DNA from: Thioploca sp.
Lineage (GTDB): Bacteria > Pseudomonadota > Gammaproteobacteria > Beggiatoales > Beggiatoaceae
Assembly (NCBI GenBank): GCA_030627125.1
Contig: DAOUSR010000005.1
Location: 1-48,466, forward strand
DNA: 48,466 nucleotides
Direction: 5' to 3'
Shown: positions 38,217 through 47,514 of the stretch, in pieces
Layout of the letters: each line of letters begins with the position of its first letter
Numbering within the stretch: position 1 is the first letter of the stretch
Translations under genes and position numbers: made by a program
Notes under the pieces: generated by a model
Seen by the model: only the letters and a program-made list of their open reading frames with translations
Told to the model about the DNA's origin: nothing
Database searches by the model: none

Positions 38217-41200
38217 TCAACGATATAACCAAACTCTCAACAAAGAAATCAACTTATCATTATCAACCGGTTTAGACAAATAATCATTCGCTCCCGCCTC
38301 AATACACTTAGCCCGATCATCCTTCATTGCCTTCGCCGTCAAAGCAATAATCGGCAACTTACGATGGATAGGCTTCTTTCTAATCTGCCGCATAGCCTCA
38401 TAACCATCCATACCCGGCATCATCACATCCATAATCACAACCGCAATCTCCGGATATTTCTCCACCGCATCAAGAGCCTCCTGCCCATTCTTCGCAATAA
38501 TAACCTCCATATCTTTATCCTCCAACATCGCAACTAAAGAAAATACATTACGCATATCATCATCCGCTATCAACACCGTTTTATACTTTAAAATAGCCTC
38601 ATCATCATGTATTGACTTCAATAATTGCTGTTTTTCCTGCGACAAATTAGCTTCCAATTGATGCAAAAACAAAGTAGTTTCATCCAACAACCTAGCTGGA
38701 GAACTAGCTGATTTAACAGTAATATTATTAGAACAACGTTGCAATATCTCTTCCTCTGCCTCATCCAAATCTCGATTAGCGTACACAATAACCGGAACCT
38801 GAGACAACTCCTCCTCATGAGATAGCTGCTTAATTAATTCAATGCCAGACTCCTGTTCCACATCTACATCAATCACCACGCAATCAAACGACTCATTATG
38901 CAACTGCTGAATTGTCTCAGTTTTTGTGGTTGCCAATGTAGTTTGCACATTTTCATCTCCCACCAACTCAATTATCTGTTGTACCTCACCATCAGCTACT
39001 AACAATAATTTTTTTAAATTCGTAGTTACAAACTGTTCGATCTTTTTGAAAGCTTTCCCTAACTGTTCGATATTAATCGGCTTCAACAAATAACCAATCG
39101 CCCCCATCTGTTTCGCATCTCGTTCCTGTTCGGCAGCCGACATAAAATGCACCGGAATATGCCTAGTAGCAGAATTCTCCTTCAACTTTTCCATAACCGA
39201 CCAGCCATCCATTTGCGGCAAACCAACATCCAAAATAATTGCACTGGGCAAATATTTATTCGCTAAATCTAAACCAGTCTTACCATCTGTAGCACGAATA
39301 CATTTAAAACCCTTTTCTTGAGCAAGTTCCATCAAAATATCAGAAAAATTATAATCATCATCAATAATTAAAATAACTTTATCCGTATCTAGCAAATTGT
39401 CCCGATCATCAACAATATCTTCAATCATATTGGTATACTGTTCTTCAGGCTGAATTTGAGATTGAATGACGACCTGTTTTGGTATAGAGCTTACTACAAA
39501 ATTATCTGCTATAGTATCGCTTGGAATTGCTTGAATTTCATTTAAATATAAAGTAAAAGTACTGCCATGTTGTTCTTTGCTGGTTAGCTGTAATTCTCCA
39601 CCCAATAATTTAGCCAATTGCCTAGAGATAGATAAACCTAAACCAGTCCCTCCATAACGGCGGCTAGTTGTACCATCTACCTGTTTAAATGCTTCAAAAA
39701 TATCTTGGAGTTTCTGTTCAGGAATCCCGATCCCAGTGTCTATAACACTAATTGCGATAGATGTATCTGGTTCATAAGTATCATTTAAAGTTATTGTTGC
39801 CGGCCTATGGATAGTTATTTTTACTCCACCTTGTCTGGTAAATTTGAAGGCATTGGAGAGTAAATTAGTGATAATTTGATTTAACCTTTGGATATCGGTA
39901 TACCATAATTTTGGTACATTTTCGGTAATATTTATTTCCAAACCCAAACCTTTATCTTCAGCAACATGGCGGAATCTATGTTCAATACCTTCTAAAAAGT
40001 CAACTAGAGACGTAGCTTCTAAATTAATATCCATTTTGCCAGCTTCTACCTTAGACAAATCTAATATATCATTGATAAGCAACAGCAATTCCGAACCAGC
40101 ATTGTGGATAGTATTAGCATATTCAACTTGTTTTTCAGTTAAATTGCCATTCTTATTATCGTATAATAATTGAGCAAGAATTAACATACTATTCAATGGA
40201 GTACGTAATTCATGTGACATATTAGCCAAAAATTCGGATTTATATTTAGTGCTGAGTTCTAATGCCTTCGCTTTGTCTTCTAACTCTCGTTTGCTTTTTT
40301 CTAAATCGTCAGTTTTATCTTCCAATACATTGTTAGATATGCGTAATTCTTCTTGTTGAGCTTGCAACTCTTCGTTGGCTGCTTGCAGTTCTTCTTGCTG
40401 AGTTTGCAATTCTTCATTATTAGCTTGTAGCTGTTCCTGCTGGGCTTGCAATTCTTCATTACTAGCTTGCAATTCTTCTTGTTGTTCTTGTAAAGCAGCT
40501 TGAGCTTGTTTCTGTTCACTAATATCCCGGATAATACCAATGAACATGCGGTTTTCGTCCAGTGGCATTTCTTCTACTGCAATATCTATCGGAAATACAC
40601 TGCCATCCTTACGTTTGGCTTTAAGCTCACGGCGTTTGCCAACTAACTTAGCAACTTCAGTATTGAAATAATTAGTCAAATATTGATCATGTTCGCTATG
40701 ATAAGGTTCTGGCATTAAAATATTAACGTTTTGTCCAACTATTTCTGACCATGAGTAACCAAAAATTTGTTCGGCGGCTGGATTAAAAGTATCAATAATA
40801 CCCTGTTCATCAATAGTAATAATCGCATCAACAACGGTATCAACAACAGCTCGAATCCGTTCTTCGCTCTGGATCATTTCATTTTGCTGATCTTGTAAAT
40901 TTTGCGTAAGTTGCTGTGATTCATTTAGTAAAACTTGCATTTGCAGCCGAGCTTGAGATGAGTGAATACTAATTGCAATATTATCAGCAACTTGTTCAAG
41001 AAATTCTATTTCTGTTGTAGTAAAACTATGCGAATTAGCTAGTTCCAAAACTCCTAATATTTGTTCTTCATAAATTAGTGGAATAACAAAAATATCAATC
41101 GGTTGGGATTCTCCTAATCCAGAATTGATCGAGATATTGACATGTTCTGCTGCTACTTGATTAAACAAGATACTCTTCTTTTCAAACACCGCCTGACCTA

Positions 41201-42434
41201 CTAAACCCTCTCCTATTTTAAATTCATTATCATTATGTTTCCGTTGTTTGTAAGCATAGCTACTGTTTAACTTAAACTTATCTCCTTCTGCTAAGAAAAA
41301 TATACCAGCTTGAGCATTTACATAGGCTGCCAAATAATTAATCATATTTTGAGTCAAAACAGTTAAATCCTGTTCCCCTCGCATGATTTCATTTAGTTCG
41401 GTTTGGCCAGTTTTTAACCAGTCGGATTTTTGACTAGCAGCAGTAATTTGTTGTAATTTTTTAATTATTTTACCTATAGCTTCCCCAAATAAATCTTCTT
41501 TAGTTTGACTAGTAATTTTTCGACTATAATCACTATTAATTGCAGCTTTAACTCCAGTAGCAATTTCCCCTAACCGTTTGTTCACAGCAATAAGAGAATT
41601 GCCCAACACGTCTTGCTCAGAACGAGGAATAATTTGCAGTGAGTAATCGCCTTTAGCCAGTTTGTCAGATTGTTTGCTGATTTTCTTTACCGATTCAATT
41701 AAATTACATAAGGCTTTATAAACACCAGTGGTAGCTTTAGTGTTATCAAAATGAAAGTTAATATTTCCAATTGCTATCTGTTGAGCCATTTCCACTAGTA
41801 CATCAGGTTCTGCTCCAATTTGGGTTAGGATTTGTCGACTTAAAATAAACGCAATGATAATTCCAAGCGTCCCAACCAAAACCATTAACAACCATAGAGA
41901 TATTGATTGTATATTAGTAGCTGATAATCCTATGATTTCTTTTACTTTTAGAGATAATTTGGCGAACTCTTGGGTTAGCTTCTGTTCTTGATATTCTAGT
42001 TGTTGTTTAAACTTGGTAATATTTCTATTATCTTCCAGTAATTGCAAACTATTAATCGCTAAATTTTCATATTCAATATATTGTTGATTAACTGCTATGA
42101 GTTGCTGGTTGATTATTTGGTATAAATCGCTGGAATAAGTTTTATTTATAATAAATTTCAAGTCATTTAACTTGCTATTAACTAATGCAGTTCGGTTATG
42201 AAAATTATTTTTAGCAATAATAAACCTTTCCGTTTGGTAAGATTGCCAACTGCGTTCCAGCCATAAACTTTGCTCTACTTGAATTTTTGCTATTGCACTG
42301 GTTAATTCTAGTAGAGGTAAGTTTGCCTCAGTATTATTTGATTGCATTTCATTGGTAACAGTAGCGATAGCTAGTAGCATAACTAACAGTAAAGTACCGA
42401 TTAAAGCAAATATTTTAAATTTAAAATTTAGCAT
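38217..42434 (-). CDS. Large hybrid sensor histidine kinase with three receiver domains
   Basis: 1405 residues. TM1 is at about 8-28 and TM2 at about 176-198, enclosing a helical sensor (4HB-like). Two HAMP-like segments (about 200-330), GAF (about 341-491) and PAS (about 523-641, IRAVVDTVVDAIITIDEQG) follow. A coiled coil of NEELQAQQEELQ-type repeats (about 641-715) leads to HisKA with [14 protein letters not shown] (His near 740) and HATPase (VIDTGIGIPE, GGTGLGLSISRQL). Three receivers follow. The first (VILIIDDD, ILDVGLPQMDGW) and third (VLIADDD, VIMDVMMPGMDGYE, YLSKPV) are canonical. The second (LLLVADGE, VVIDVDVEQESG) lacks the usual acidic pair, so it may be degenerate. No HPt domain or DNA-binding regulator is adjacent. 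Wobble positions are richer in G towards the 3' end. Confidence 0.93.
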   Translation of the reverse strand: MLNFKFKIFALIGTLLLVMLLAIATVTNEMQSNNTEANLPLLELTSAIAKIQVEQSLWLERSWQSYQTERFIIAKNNFHNRTALVNSKLNDLKFIINKTYSSDLYQIINQQLIAVNQQYIEYENLAINSLQLLEDNRNITKFKQQLEYQEQKLTQEFAKLSLKVKEIIGLSATNIQSISLWLLMVLVGTLGIIIAFILSRQILTQIGAEPDVLVEMAQQIAIGNINFHFDNTKATTGVYKALCNLIESVKKISKQSDKLAKGDYSLQIIPRSEQDVLGNSLIAVNKRLGEIATGVKAAINSDYSRKITSQTKEDLFGEAIGKIIKKLQQITAASQKSDWLKTGQTELNEIMRGEQDLTVLTQNMINYLAAYVNAQAGIFFLAEGDKFKLNSSYAYKQRKHNDNEFKIGEGLVGQAVFEKKSILFNQVAAEHVNISINSGLGESQPIDIFVIPLIYEEQILGVLELANSHSFTTTEIEFLEQVADNIAISIHSSQARLQMQVLLNESQQLTQNLQDQQNEMIQSEERIRAVVDTVVDAIITIDEQGIIDTFNPAAEQIFGYSWSEIVGQNVNILMPEPYHSEHDQYLTNYFNTEVAKLVGKRRELKAKRKDGSVFPIDIAVEEMPLDENRMFIGIIRDISEQKQAQAALQEQQEELQASNEELQAQQEQLQANNEELQTQQEELQAANEELQAQQEELRISNNVLEDKTDDLEKSKRELEDKAKALELSTKYKSEFLANMSHELRTPLNSMLILAQLLYDNKNGNLTEKQVEYANTIHNAGSELLLLINDILDLSKVEAGKMDINLEATSLVDFLEGIEHRFRHVAEDKGLGLEINITENVPKLWYTDIQRLNQIITNLLSNAFKFTRQGGVKITIHRPATITLNDTYEPDTSIAISVIDTGIGIPEQKLQDIFEAFKQVDGTTSRRYGGTGLGLSISRQLAKLLGGELQLTSKEQHGSTFTLYLNEIQAIPSDTIADNFVVSSIPKQVVIQSQIQPEEQYTNMIEDIVDDRDNLLDTDKVILIIDDDYNFSDILMELAQEKGFKCIRATDGKTGLDLANKYLPSAIILDVGLPQMDGWSVMEKLKENSATRHIPVHFMSAAEQERDAKQMGAIGYLLKPINIEQLGKAFKKIEQFVTTNLKKLLLVADGEVQQIIELVGDENVQTTLATTKTETIQQLHNESFDCVVIDVDVEQESGIELIKQLSHEEELSQVPVIVYANRDLDEAEEEILQRCSNNITVKSASSPARLLDETTLFLHQLEANLSQEKQQLLKSIHDDEAILKYKTVLIADDDMRNVFSLVAMLEDKDMEVIIAKNGQEALDAVEKYPEIAVVIMDVMMPGMDGYEAMRQIRKKPIHRKLPIIALTAKAMKDDRAKCIEAGANDYLSKPVDNDKLISLLRVWLYR

Positions 42435-42600
42435 TTTGCTAAGAAATTCTTGCCTAATATTTGTGAGTTGGAAGGAAATATATTAATCTATAAAGTATAA
42501 TATATTAAACATATTAGTTTATAAAGTAAATATATTCAATAAATTTATGTGAGTTTAACGATAGGTTGATATTTGGTGATTGATTTTTGAGTGGTTTTAT

Positions 42601-42760
42601 CGCAATTCTTAATTATGAATGAACTTCAATATAAACATCAAATTCTTAATTTGTATAAATATATTATATTCAATTGGAAAATGCTATAAACTAGTTTTCT
42701 TGAATAATGTTTCTATTTCTAGTATGATTTTATAGCAATTCATAATTAAGAATTTCTATA
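42601..42760. repeat. Pair of inverted family A repeats in a 366-bp gap
   Basis: GCAATTCTTAATTATGAATG then AACTTCAATATA (42603-42634), and in the opposite orientation TATAGCAATTCATAATTAAG then AATTTCTATA (42731-42760). Nothing else was recognised between 42435 and 42800. Confidence 0.65.
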
Positions 42761-42800
42761 CACCGGATTGGATAATTTGCTCAAATCAAATGGCACTTTT

Positions 42801-43595
42801 ATGGAAGAAAAAAACATTAAAACAATAAATATGCAGCAGTGGATAAAGTTTATCTTTATTTCGTGCATATTAGCTCAAATTTTTCTCATAGTTTGTGATT
42901 ATATATTTAACTATGAGGATATTTTTGACGAAATAAATATTCGTAGAATCTGGAATATAGCTCGTGAAAATTCAATACCTACTTGGTTTTCTTCTATTCA
43001 AGCTCAACTTTTAGGAGTAACTGTTTTTCTAATCGCAATTGTGCAAAGTAATAGTATATCAAGATTAAAATTTTGGGGCTGGATTTTAGTTGGAATGTTT
43101 TTCCTGTGGATTGGAATTGATGACTTTGCTGAAATCCATGAAAAACTTGGAGATGCATTTGAAAATATGATCACTGAAAGCGATGAAGAATGGAGTGGAG
43201 TTATTGGATTCCTATTAAAAAATCCTTCTTATGCTTGGCATACCTTTATTGCTCCAATATTTGCTCTATGTGGATTGATAATATTGCTATTTTTATGGAC
43301 AGCTTTTTGGCAATTAAATCTAACTCGGTATCTAATTTTAGGTTTTGGATGTTGGGTAATAGCACAAGGAATTGATTTTACTGAAGGATTAGATGGAATT
43401 GATGATTTTTATATATTAATTCAGAAATGGTTTGATATTGAACGTAAATATGGGGTTTCGCATACTTTTAAAGTAGTCGAAGAAGAATTAGAAATGCTTG
43501 GAACTACATTACTATGGGTTGGATTCTTGCATTATTTTGCGATTATTGCGGATGGAACACAGATTCAATTATTACGCAATACTAAATCAAATTAA
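42801..43595 (+). CDS. Polytopic membrane protein with D-D-x3-IHE-x2-G motif (family member 3)
   Basis: 264 residues from the ATG at 42801; an in-frame TTG at 42768 and an ATG at 42831 are alternatives, and no strong ribosome site picks one. About six helices are predicted. Shared landmarks with the pair at 10350-11692 are INIRRIWNIARENSIPTWFSS near the first helix, GIDDFAEIHEKLGDAFENM, and a final VVEEELEMLGTTLLWVGFLHYF helix. A C-terminal Glu/Asp-rich loop (IAQGIDFTEGLDGIDDF) is extra. I do not recognise a named family. The conserved Asp, Ile-His-Glu and Glu-Glu positions near membranes suggest a shared ion- or metal-linked function, which is inference only. Confidence 0.65.
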   Translation: MEEKNIKTINMQQWIKFIFISCILAQIFLIVCDYIFNYEDIFDEINIRRIWNIARENSIPTWFSSIQAQLLGVTVFLIAIVQSNSISRLKFWGWILVGMFFLWIGIDDFAEIHEKLGDAFENMITESDEEWSGVIGFLLKNPSYAWHTFIAPIFALCGLIILLFLWTAFWQLNLTRYLILGFGCWVIAQGIDFTEGLDGIDDFYILIQKWFDIERKYGVSHTFKVVEEELEMLGTTLLWVGFLHYFAIIADGTQIQLLRNTKSN

Positions 43596-43600
43596 AGGCG

Positions 43601-43626
43601 GTGTGGGTGATGTATAATACCCACAC
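43601..43626. terminator. Hairpin between convergent genes
   Basis: GTGTGGGT (43601-43608), a 10-nt loop, ACCCACAC (43619-43626). It starts 6 bp after the membrane-protein stop. There is no strong T-run, so it may be a weak bidirectional terminator. Confidence 0.55.
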
Positions 43627-43668
43627 TTAATAATTCCTTTTGAAGATTTTTGTATGTAATAGGAAATT

Positions 43669-44118
43669 CTAGCTTAGACGTTGTTTAATATTAGCAGTAA
43701 AAGCTTTCATATCCACACGACCTTGTACTTTAGGTTTAAGGTAGCCGATCACTTTACCAAGCTCTTTAATAGAAGTTGCTCCAGTTGCATTAATAGCAGT
43801 TTCAATTAAAGAATTAATCTCGGTTTCACTCAACGGCTGAGGCATATAAGTTTTAATAATTTTAATTTCAAATGCTTCTTGTTCAGCTAAATCCTGTCGA
43901 TTGGCTTTTTCATATTGCTCTATAGAATCTCGCCTTTGCTTAAGCATTTTATCTAATATTACTATTACCTGCGTATCATCCAAACTAATACGCTCATCAA
44001 TTTCCCGTTGTTTAATTGCGGCCTGCATTAAGCGTATCGTACCTAAGCGTTGTTTTTCTTTAGCACGCATGGCCACTTTCATATCTTCTTGAATTTTTTG
44101 TTTTATCGAGTCAGACAT
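43669..44118 (-). CDS. GatB/YqeY domain protein
   Basis: 149 residues. Typical segments are IQEDMKVAMRAKEKQRLGTIRLMQAAIKQREID, the acidic DEML-like VILDKMLKQRRDSIEQYEKANRQDLAEQE, and IKELGKVIGYLKPKVQGRVDM. The domain resembles the tRNA-binding tail of GatB; its role as a separate protein is not settled. It follows rpsU by 30 bp, as in many proteobacteria, but dnaG and rpoD, which normally come next, are absent. Confidence 0.93.
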   Translation of the reverse strand: MSDSIKQKIQEDMKVAMRAKEKQRLGTIRLMQAAIKQREIDERISLDDTQVIVILDKMLKQRRDSIEQYEKANRQDLAEQEAFEIKIIKTYMPQPLSETEINSLIETAINATGATSIKELGKVIGYLKPKVQGRVDMKAFTANIKQRLS

Positions 44119-44148
44119 AATATTACCAACTAAGTAGATTTGTATCTC

Positions 44149-44364
44149 TTAATAGTCACGACGTGGACGTAATTTGGTACGATGGACTCTTTTTAGGTGT
44201 CTTTTAACAGCAGCAGCAGCTTTACGTTTACGAACAGCGGTAGGTTTTTCGTAATATTCACGACGGTGTACTTCAGCTAAAATTCCAGCCTTTTCACAGG
44301 AACGCTTGAAACGACGAATAGCAACTTCAAAAGGTTCATTCTCTCTTACACGAACTTGAGGCAT
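44149..44364 (-). CDS. rpsU: 30S ribosomal protein S21
   Basis: 71 residues, exactly the proteobacterial size: [27 protein letters not shown], then a very basic C-terminal half ([17 protein letters not shown] and LRPRRDY). It is needed for translation initiation on structured leaders. GGAGAG sits about 9 bp upstream. It heads an rpsU-yqeY transcript. Confidence 0.97.
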   Translation of the reverse strand: MPQVRVRENEPFEVAIRRFKRSCEKAGILAEVHRREYYEKPTAVRKRKAAAAVKRHLKRVHRTKLRPRRDY

Positions 44365-44528
44365 TGAAAGCGTACTCTCCTTTACATAAATTTAAGGTTA
44401 TTAAAAAATATAGCATTATAATATTTATTTAACTATTTAGCAACTTTTAAATCTAAAAAACCTACTTGAGATAAATTTCTAGGCTAAAATAACTATAAAC
44501 TTTAAGCTTCTTGGCTAACCATATTTAA

Positions 44529-45446
44529 ATGTATAATTTTTACCAAACAATTAAACATGTTATAAAAAAAATAATCGCAATTTTTATGTTAGTTATAACG
44601 ATAATTTTTTTATTTGTATTAGCAATCTTAATTCAATACCTACAAACAGCTCATGGTTTTGAAAGTTTATATTATGGTCAATCAATGATTTATACACTGT
44701 ATATGTTATGGCCAGTATTTATTATTGAAAGAACATTGCATTTATTATTTTGTTGTGAAAAAACTGGTAAAAATATACTTATTACTTTTATAATGATGCT
44801 TATACCGCCCTTGCGTTTAGCATCTAAGCGTTGTCATGATAAAGAATATATATTTTGGGATTTAAATTGGCAACTAATTGACCAAACATTATATGAGCAT
44901 ATTGAAAAAAGATTTTTATATCCAATCTTAATTGTGTCTTGTTTGATGATACCATTTTGGATTACCGAAATTATCTTTTCTAAGATATCTCATTTATGGT
45001 TGACTCATTTACTGAATCTTGGTAATGCAGTAATATGGAGTTTATTTGTCATTGAATTTATTATCTTATGTTCTATTAGCAAAAAACCGCTAAAATATGT
45101 AACATCTCATTGGTTAGAGCTTTCTATCATTATTCTTCCAATGCTAGTTTTAGCCAGATTTATTTTAATATTTAAATATTTGCAGTTTTCAAAAACTGCT
45201 TATTTATTGGTTAAAATACAAAATATACTAAATATTTATCGTGCTAGATCAGTTATTAATAGAATTATTAGAATATTAATTATTATCGATATTGTTAGAC
45301 GGGTTTATCAACACCGAAATCCACAGAAATATTTGCAGATGCTACAAGATAAATTGGATGACAAGGAACAAGAAATAACGGAAATAAAACAAAAAATTAT
45401 AGAAACAAAAACTTTAATTAAAAATGACGAGATGAATACCATATGA
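44529..45446 (+). CDS. Multi-helix membrane protein with voltage-sensor-like segment and C-terminal coiled coil
   Basis: 305 residues. A long hydrophobic helix (about 15-37), a second (about 50-68), then helices near 130-148, 162-182 and 195-213. The stretch VIEFIILCSISKKPLKYVTSHWLELSIIILPMLVLARFILIF resembles the S2-S3-S4 part of voltage-gated channel domains, where a W-x-(D/E) residue follows a basic loop. However, the helix after it has few regularly spaced Arg, and no pore signature (TVGYG) is present. The C-terminal 60 residues form a coiled coil (LQDKLDDKEQEITEIKQKIIETKTLI). A channel-like sensor without a pore is one idea; it could equally be an unrelated membrane protein. No family was recognised with certainty. 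Confidence 0.5.
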   Translation: MYNFYQTIKHVIKKIIAIFMLVITIIFLFVLAILIQYLQTAHGFESLYYGQSMIYTLYMLWPVFIIERTLHLLFCCEKTGKNILITFIMMLIPPLRLASKRCHDKEYIFWDLNWQLIDQTLYEHIEKRFLYPILIVSCLMIPFWITEIIFSKISHLWLTHLLNLGNAVIWSLFVIEFIILCSISKKPLKYVTSHWLELSIIILPMLVLARFILIFKYLQFSKTAYLLVKIQNILNIYRARSVINRIIRILIIIDIVRRVYQHRNPQKYLQMLQDKLDDKEQEITEIKQKIIETKTLIKNDEMNTI

Positions 45447-45458
45447 TTCTAACTAAAA

Positions 45459-45505
45459 TTAACTTCCCTTAGCCACTCCTTACTTAAGGAGCTAGGGGAA
45501 GTTAA
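45459..45505. terminator. Strong two-part hairpin between convergent genes
   Basis: TTAACTTCCC (45459-45468) pairs with GGGAAGTTAA (45496-45505). An inner stem CTCCTTA (45476-45482) pairs with TAAGGAG (45485-45491). It sits 12 bp after the membrane-protein stop and 55 bp from the icd stop. It may serve both directions, and its layout recalls the hairpin after rpoC. Confidence 0.65.
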
Positions 45506-45560
45506 TAATCAATGTGCGAAATATCAGTTAATTTAATGCTAGGAAAAGATTAATTCTAAA

Positions 45561-46796
45561 TTAAAGCTCACCAATCAAAGCATCTGCAAATTTACTAGTA
45601 GACACCTCAGTAGCACCTTCCATCTGGCGGGCAAAATCATAAGTAACAATTTTCTTCTTAATTACTTTAGGATAGGCATTGCTAATTAAATCAGCAGCTT
45701 CTTGCCAACCAATATATTCCAACATATTAACTCCACTAAACAACAGAGAGCCAGGATTAACCTTATCTAAATTAGCGTATTTAGGGGCAGTACCATGCGT
45801 AGCTTCAAATACCGCCACATGATCACTTATGTTTGCTCCAGGGGCAATTCCCATGCCTCCAACCTGAGCTGCAATCGCATCCGACAGATAATCACCATTC
45901 AAATTCATAGTGGCAATAACATCAAATTCGGTGGGACGCAATAACATCAATTGAAACATAATATCAGCGATGCGGTCTTTAATTACAATTTTATCTTCCG
46001 GTTGCTTGCCATTGTATTTACTATATAATTCTTCTTCAGTAATCGTTTCAGCAGCAAACTCTGCCTTTGCTAGTTCATAACCCCAATTACGAAAGGCACC
46101 TTCAGTAAATTTCATGATGTTACCTTTATGCACTAAAGTAACATTTCTCTTGTTATTATCAATAGCATATCTAATTGCTTTGCGTACCAAACGCTTAGTA
46201 GCAAATGGACTTATCGGTTTAATTCCAATTCCACTATCAGCAAAAAATTTAGCTCCCATTTCTTGTTTTAGAAATTTTTCCATCTTTCGCATTTCTGGTG
46301 AACCAGATTCATACTCAATACCAGCATAAACGTCTTCAGTATTTTCCCGAAAAATAGTTACATCAATAAGTTCTGGGTGTAATAAAGGTGAAGGAACTCC
46401 ATGGTAATAACGCAGTGGCCGCACACAGGCATATAAATCTAAAGTTTGTCGCAACGAAACGTTCAGAGAACGAAATCCGCCACCAACCGGAGTAGTCAAT
46501 GGCCCTTTGATAGATACAACTAAATCCTGTAAAGCTTGAATGGTTTCTTTTGGGAAATAATCTCCAGCATATTTTTTGCTGGCTTTCTCCCCCATAAATA
46601 GTTCTGCCCAATGAATTTTACGTTTACCAGCATAAGCTTGCAGAACTGCAGCATCCCAAATTCGTAAACAAGCATTGGTGATATCTGGTCCAATACCATC
46701 TCCTTCAATATAACCCAAAATTGGATTATCTGGGACATTTAACCGATTATTTTGTATAGAAATTTTAGTACCATTATCTGGTAATTTTATAGGCAT
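45561..46796 (-). CDS. icd: NADP-dependent isocitrate dehydrogenase
   Basis: 411 residues, homologous along its length to E. coli Icd (416). [15 protein letters not shown] opens the fold. [13 protein letters not shown] carries the substrate Ser and Arg residues (the Ser is the one phosphorylated by AceK where that kinase exists). [13 protein letters not shown] and [20 protein letters not shown] are standard, and [17 protein letters not shown] has the Lys-Tyr pair typical of NADP preference. It oxidises isocitrate to 2-oxoglutarate in the TCA cycle. It is a single gene, with no glyoxylate-bypass gene nearby. Confidence 0.96.
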   Translation of the reverse strand: MPIKLPDNGTKISIQNNRLNVPDNPILGYIEGDGIGPDITNACLRIWDAAVLQAYAGKRKIHWAELFMGEKASKKYAGDYFPKETIQALQDLVVSIKGPLTTPVGGGFRSLNVSLRQTLDLYACVRPLRYYHGVPSPLLHPELIDVTIFRENTEDVYAGIEYESGSPEMRKMEKFLKQEMGAKFFADSGIGIKPISPFATKRLVRKAIRYAIDNNKRNVTLVHKGNIMKFTEGAFRNWGYELAKAEFAAETITEEELYSKYNGKQPEDKIVIKDRIADIMFQLMLLRPTEFDVIATMNLNGDYLSDAIAAQVGGMGIAPGANISDHVAVFEATHGTAPKYANLDKVNPGSLLFSGVNMLEYIGWQEAADLISNAYPKVIKKKIVTYDFARQMEGATEVSTSKFADALIGEL

Positions 46797-46836
46797 AATT
46801 TTATATTAATTGTAAGAAATTATTAGGTAGTATTAT

Positions 46837-46862
46837 AACAATTCTTAATTAAGAATTGCTAT
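46837..46862. repeat. Family A palindromic repeat
   Basis: AACAATTCTTAATTAAGAAT then TGCTAT; the core AATTCTTAATTAAGAATT is a perfect 18-bp palindrome. It lies between the gspJ stop and the icd start. Confidence 0.75.
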
Positions 46863-46866
46863 ATCA

Positions 46867-47514
46867 TTACGGTTTAACTGGTCGAATTACTTGATGTTTA
46901 TTAGCTTGAATTGTGGCAATAACTTCTAAAGATTCTTCTTCAGTATCACCATCAGCTTCTAGCTTTATTCGCACAGCACTGGGTAAAGACTGTAATTTTC
47001 TCGCTGACCACTTGTCCATCCACTCAGTTTCATCATCCAATTTTTTATCTATATATAAATATTCAAAAGTTGCCTTATAACCTTCTAATATCGTTACTGA
47101 TTCAGCTTCTGCTTCTAAACGTTCAGTTGGATTACCTGCAAATGCTGGAATTACTTTAATTTGTACCCAATCATTTTTATCGCTAGGCGATAATTGCCAA
47201 ATTTGCAGACCTGGATGACGACCTGGAGATACTGTTGATACCCAAGTTATTTTTTCTTCTTCACCCTCAAAAAAGATATACCTCTTATTATCGTCTTTAT
47301 CAAAATAAGTATGTGGATATGCTCCTTCCAATGCACGTTCAATATTTAACAAAATCAAAACTTTATCTAAACTATTTTCCAATCTACCACCAGAACGTCC
47401 CCATTCGTTGAGAACAATGTTCATACCCATCGCCAACAGTAATATAACCATAGTTGATAAGGTTAAGGCTATCAATAATTCTAACAGGGTAAAACCAGTA
47501 TTTTTAACTTGCAT
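46867..47514 (-). CDS. gspJ: Type II secretion minor pseudopilin GspJ-like
   Basis: 215 residues. A short prepilin leader (MQVKNTG) precedes FTLLELLIALTLSTMVILLLAMGM, with Gly(-1)/Phe(+1) and Glu(+5) needed for PilD cleavage and assembly. The length and position after gspI fit GspJ, which caps the pseudopilus with GspI and GspK. Its ATG overlaps the gspI stop (TAATG). The next gene in its direction is icd, so gspK is not where it is expected. Confidence 0.82.
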   Translation of the reverse strand: MQVKNTGFTLLELLIALTLSTMVILLLAMGMNIVLNEWGRSGGRLENSLDKVLILLNIERALEGAYPHTYFDKDDNKRYIFFEGEEEKITWVSTVSPGRHPGLQIWQLSPSDKNDWVQIKVIPAFAGNPTERLEAEAESVTILEGYKATFEYLYIDKKLDDETEWMDKWSARKLQSLPSAVRIKLEADGDTEEESLEVIATIQANKHQVIRPVKP

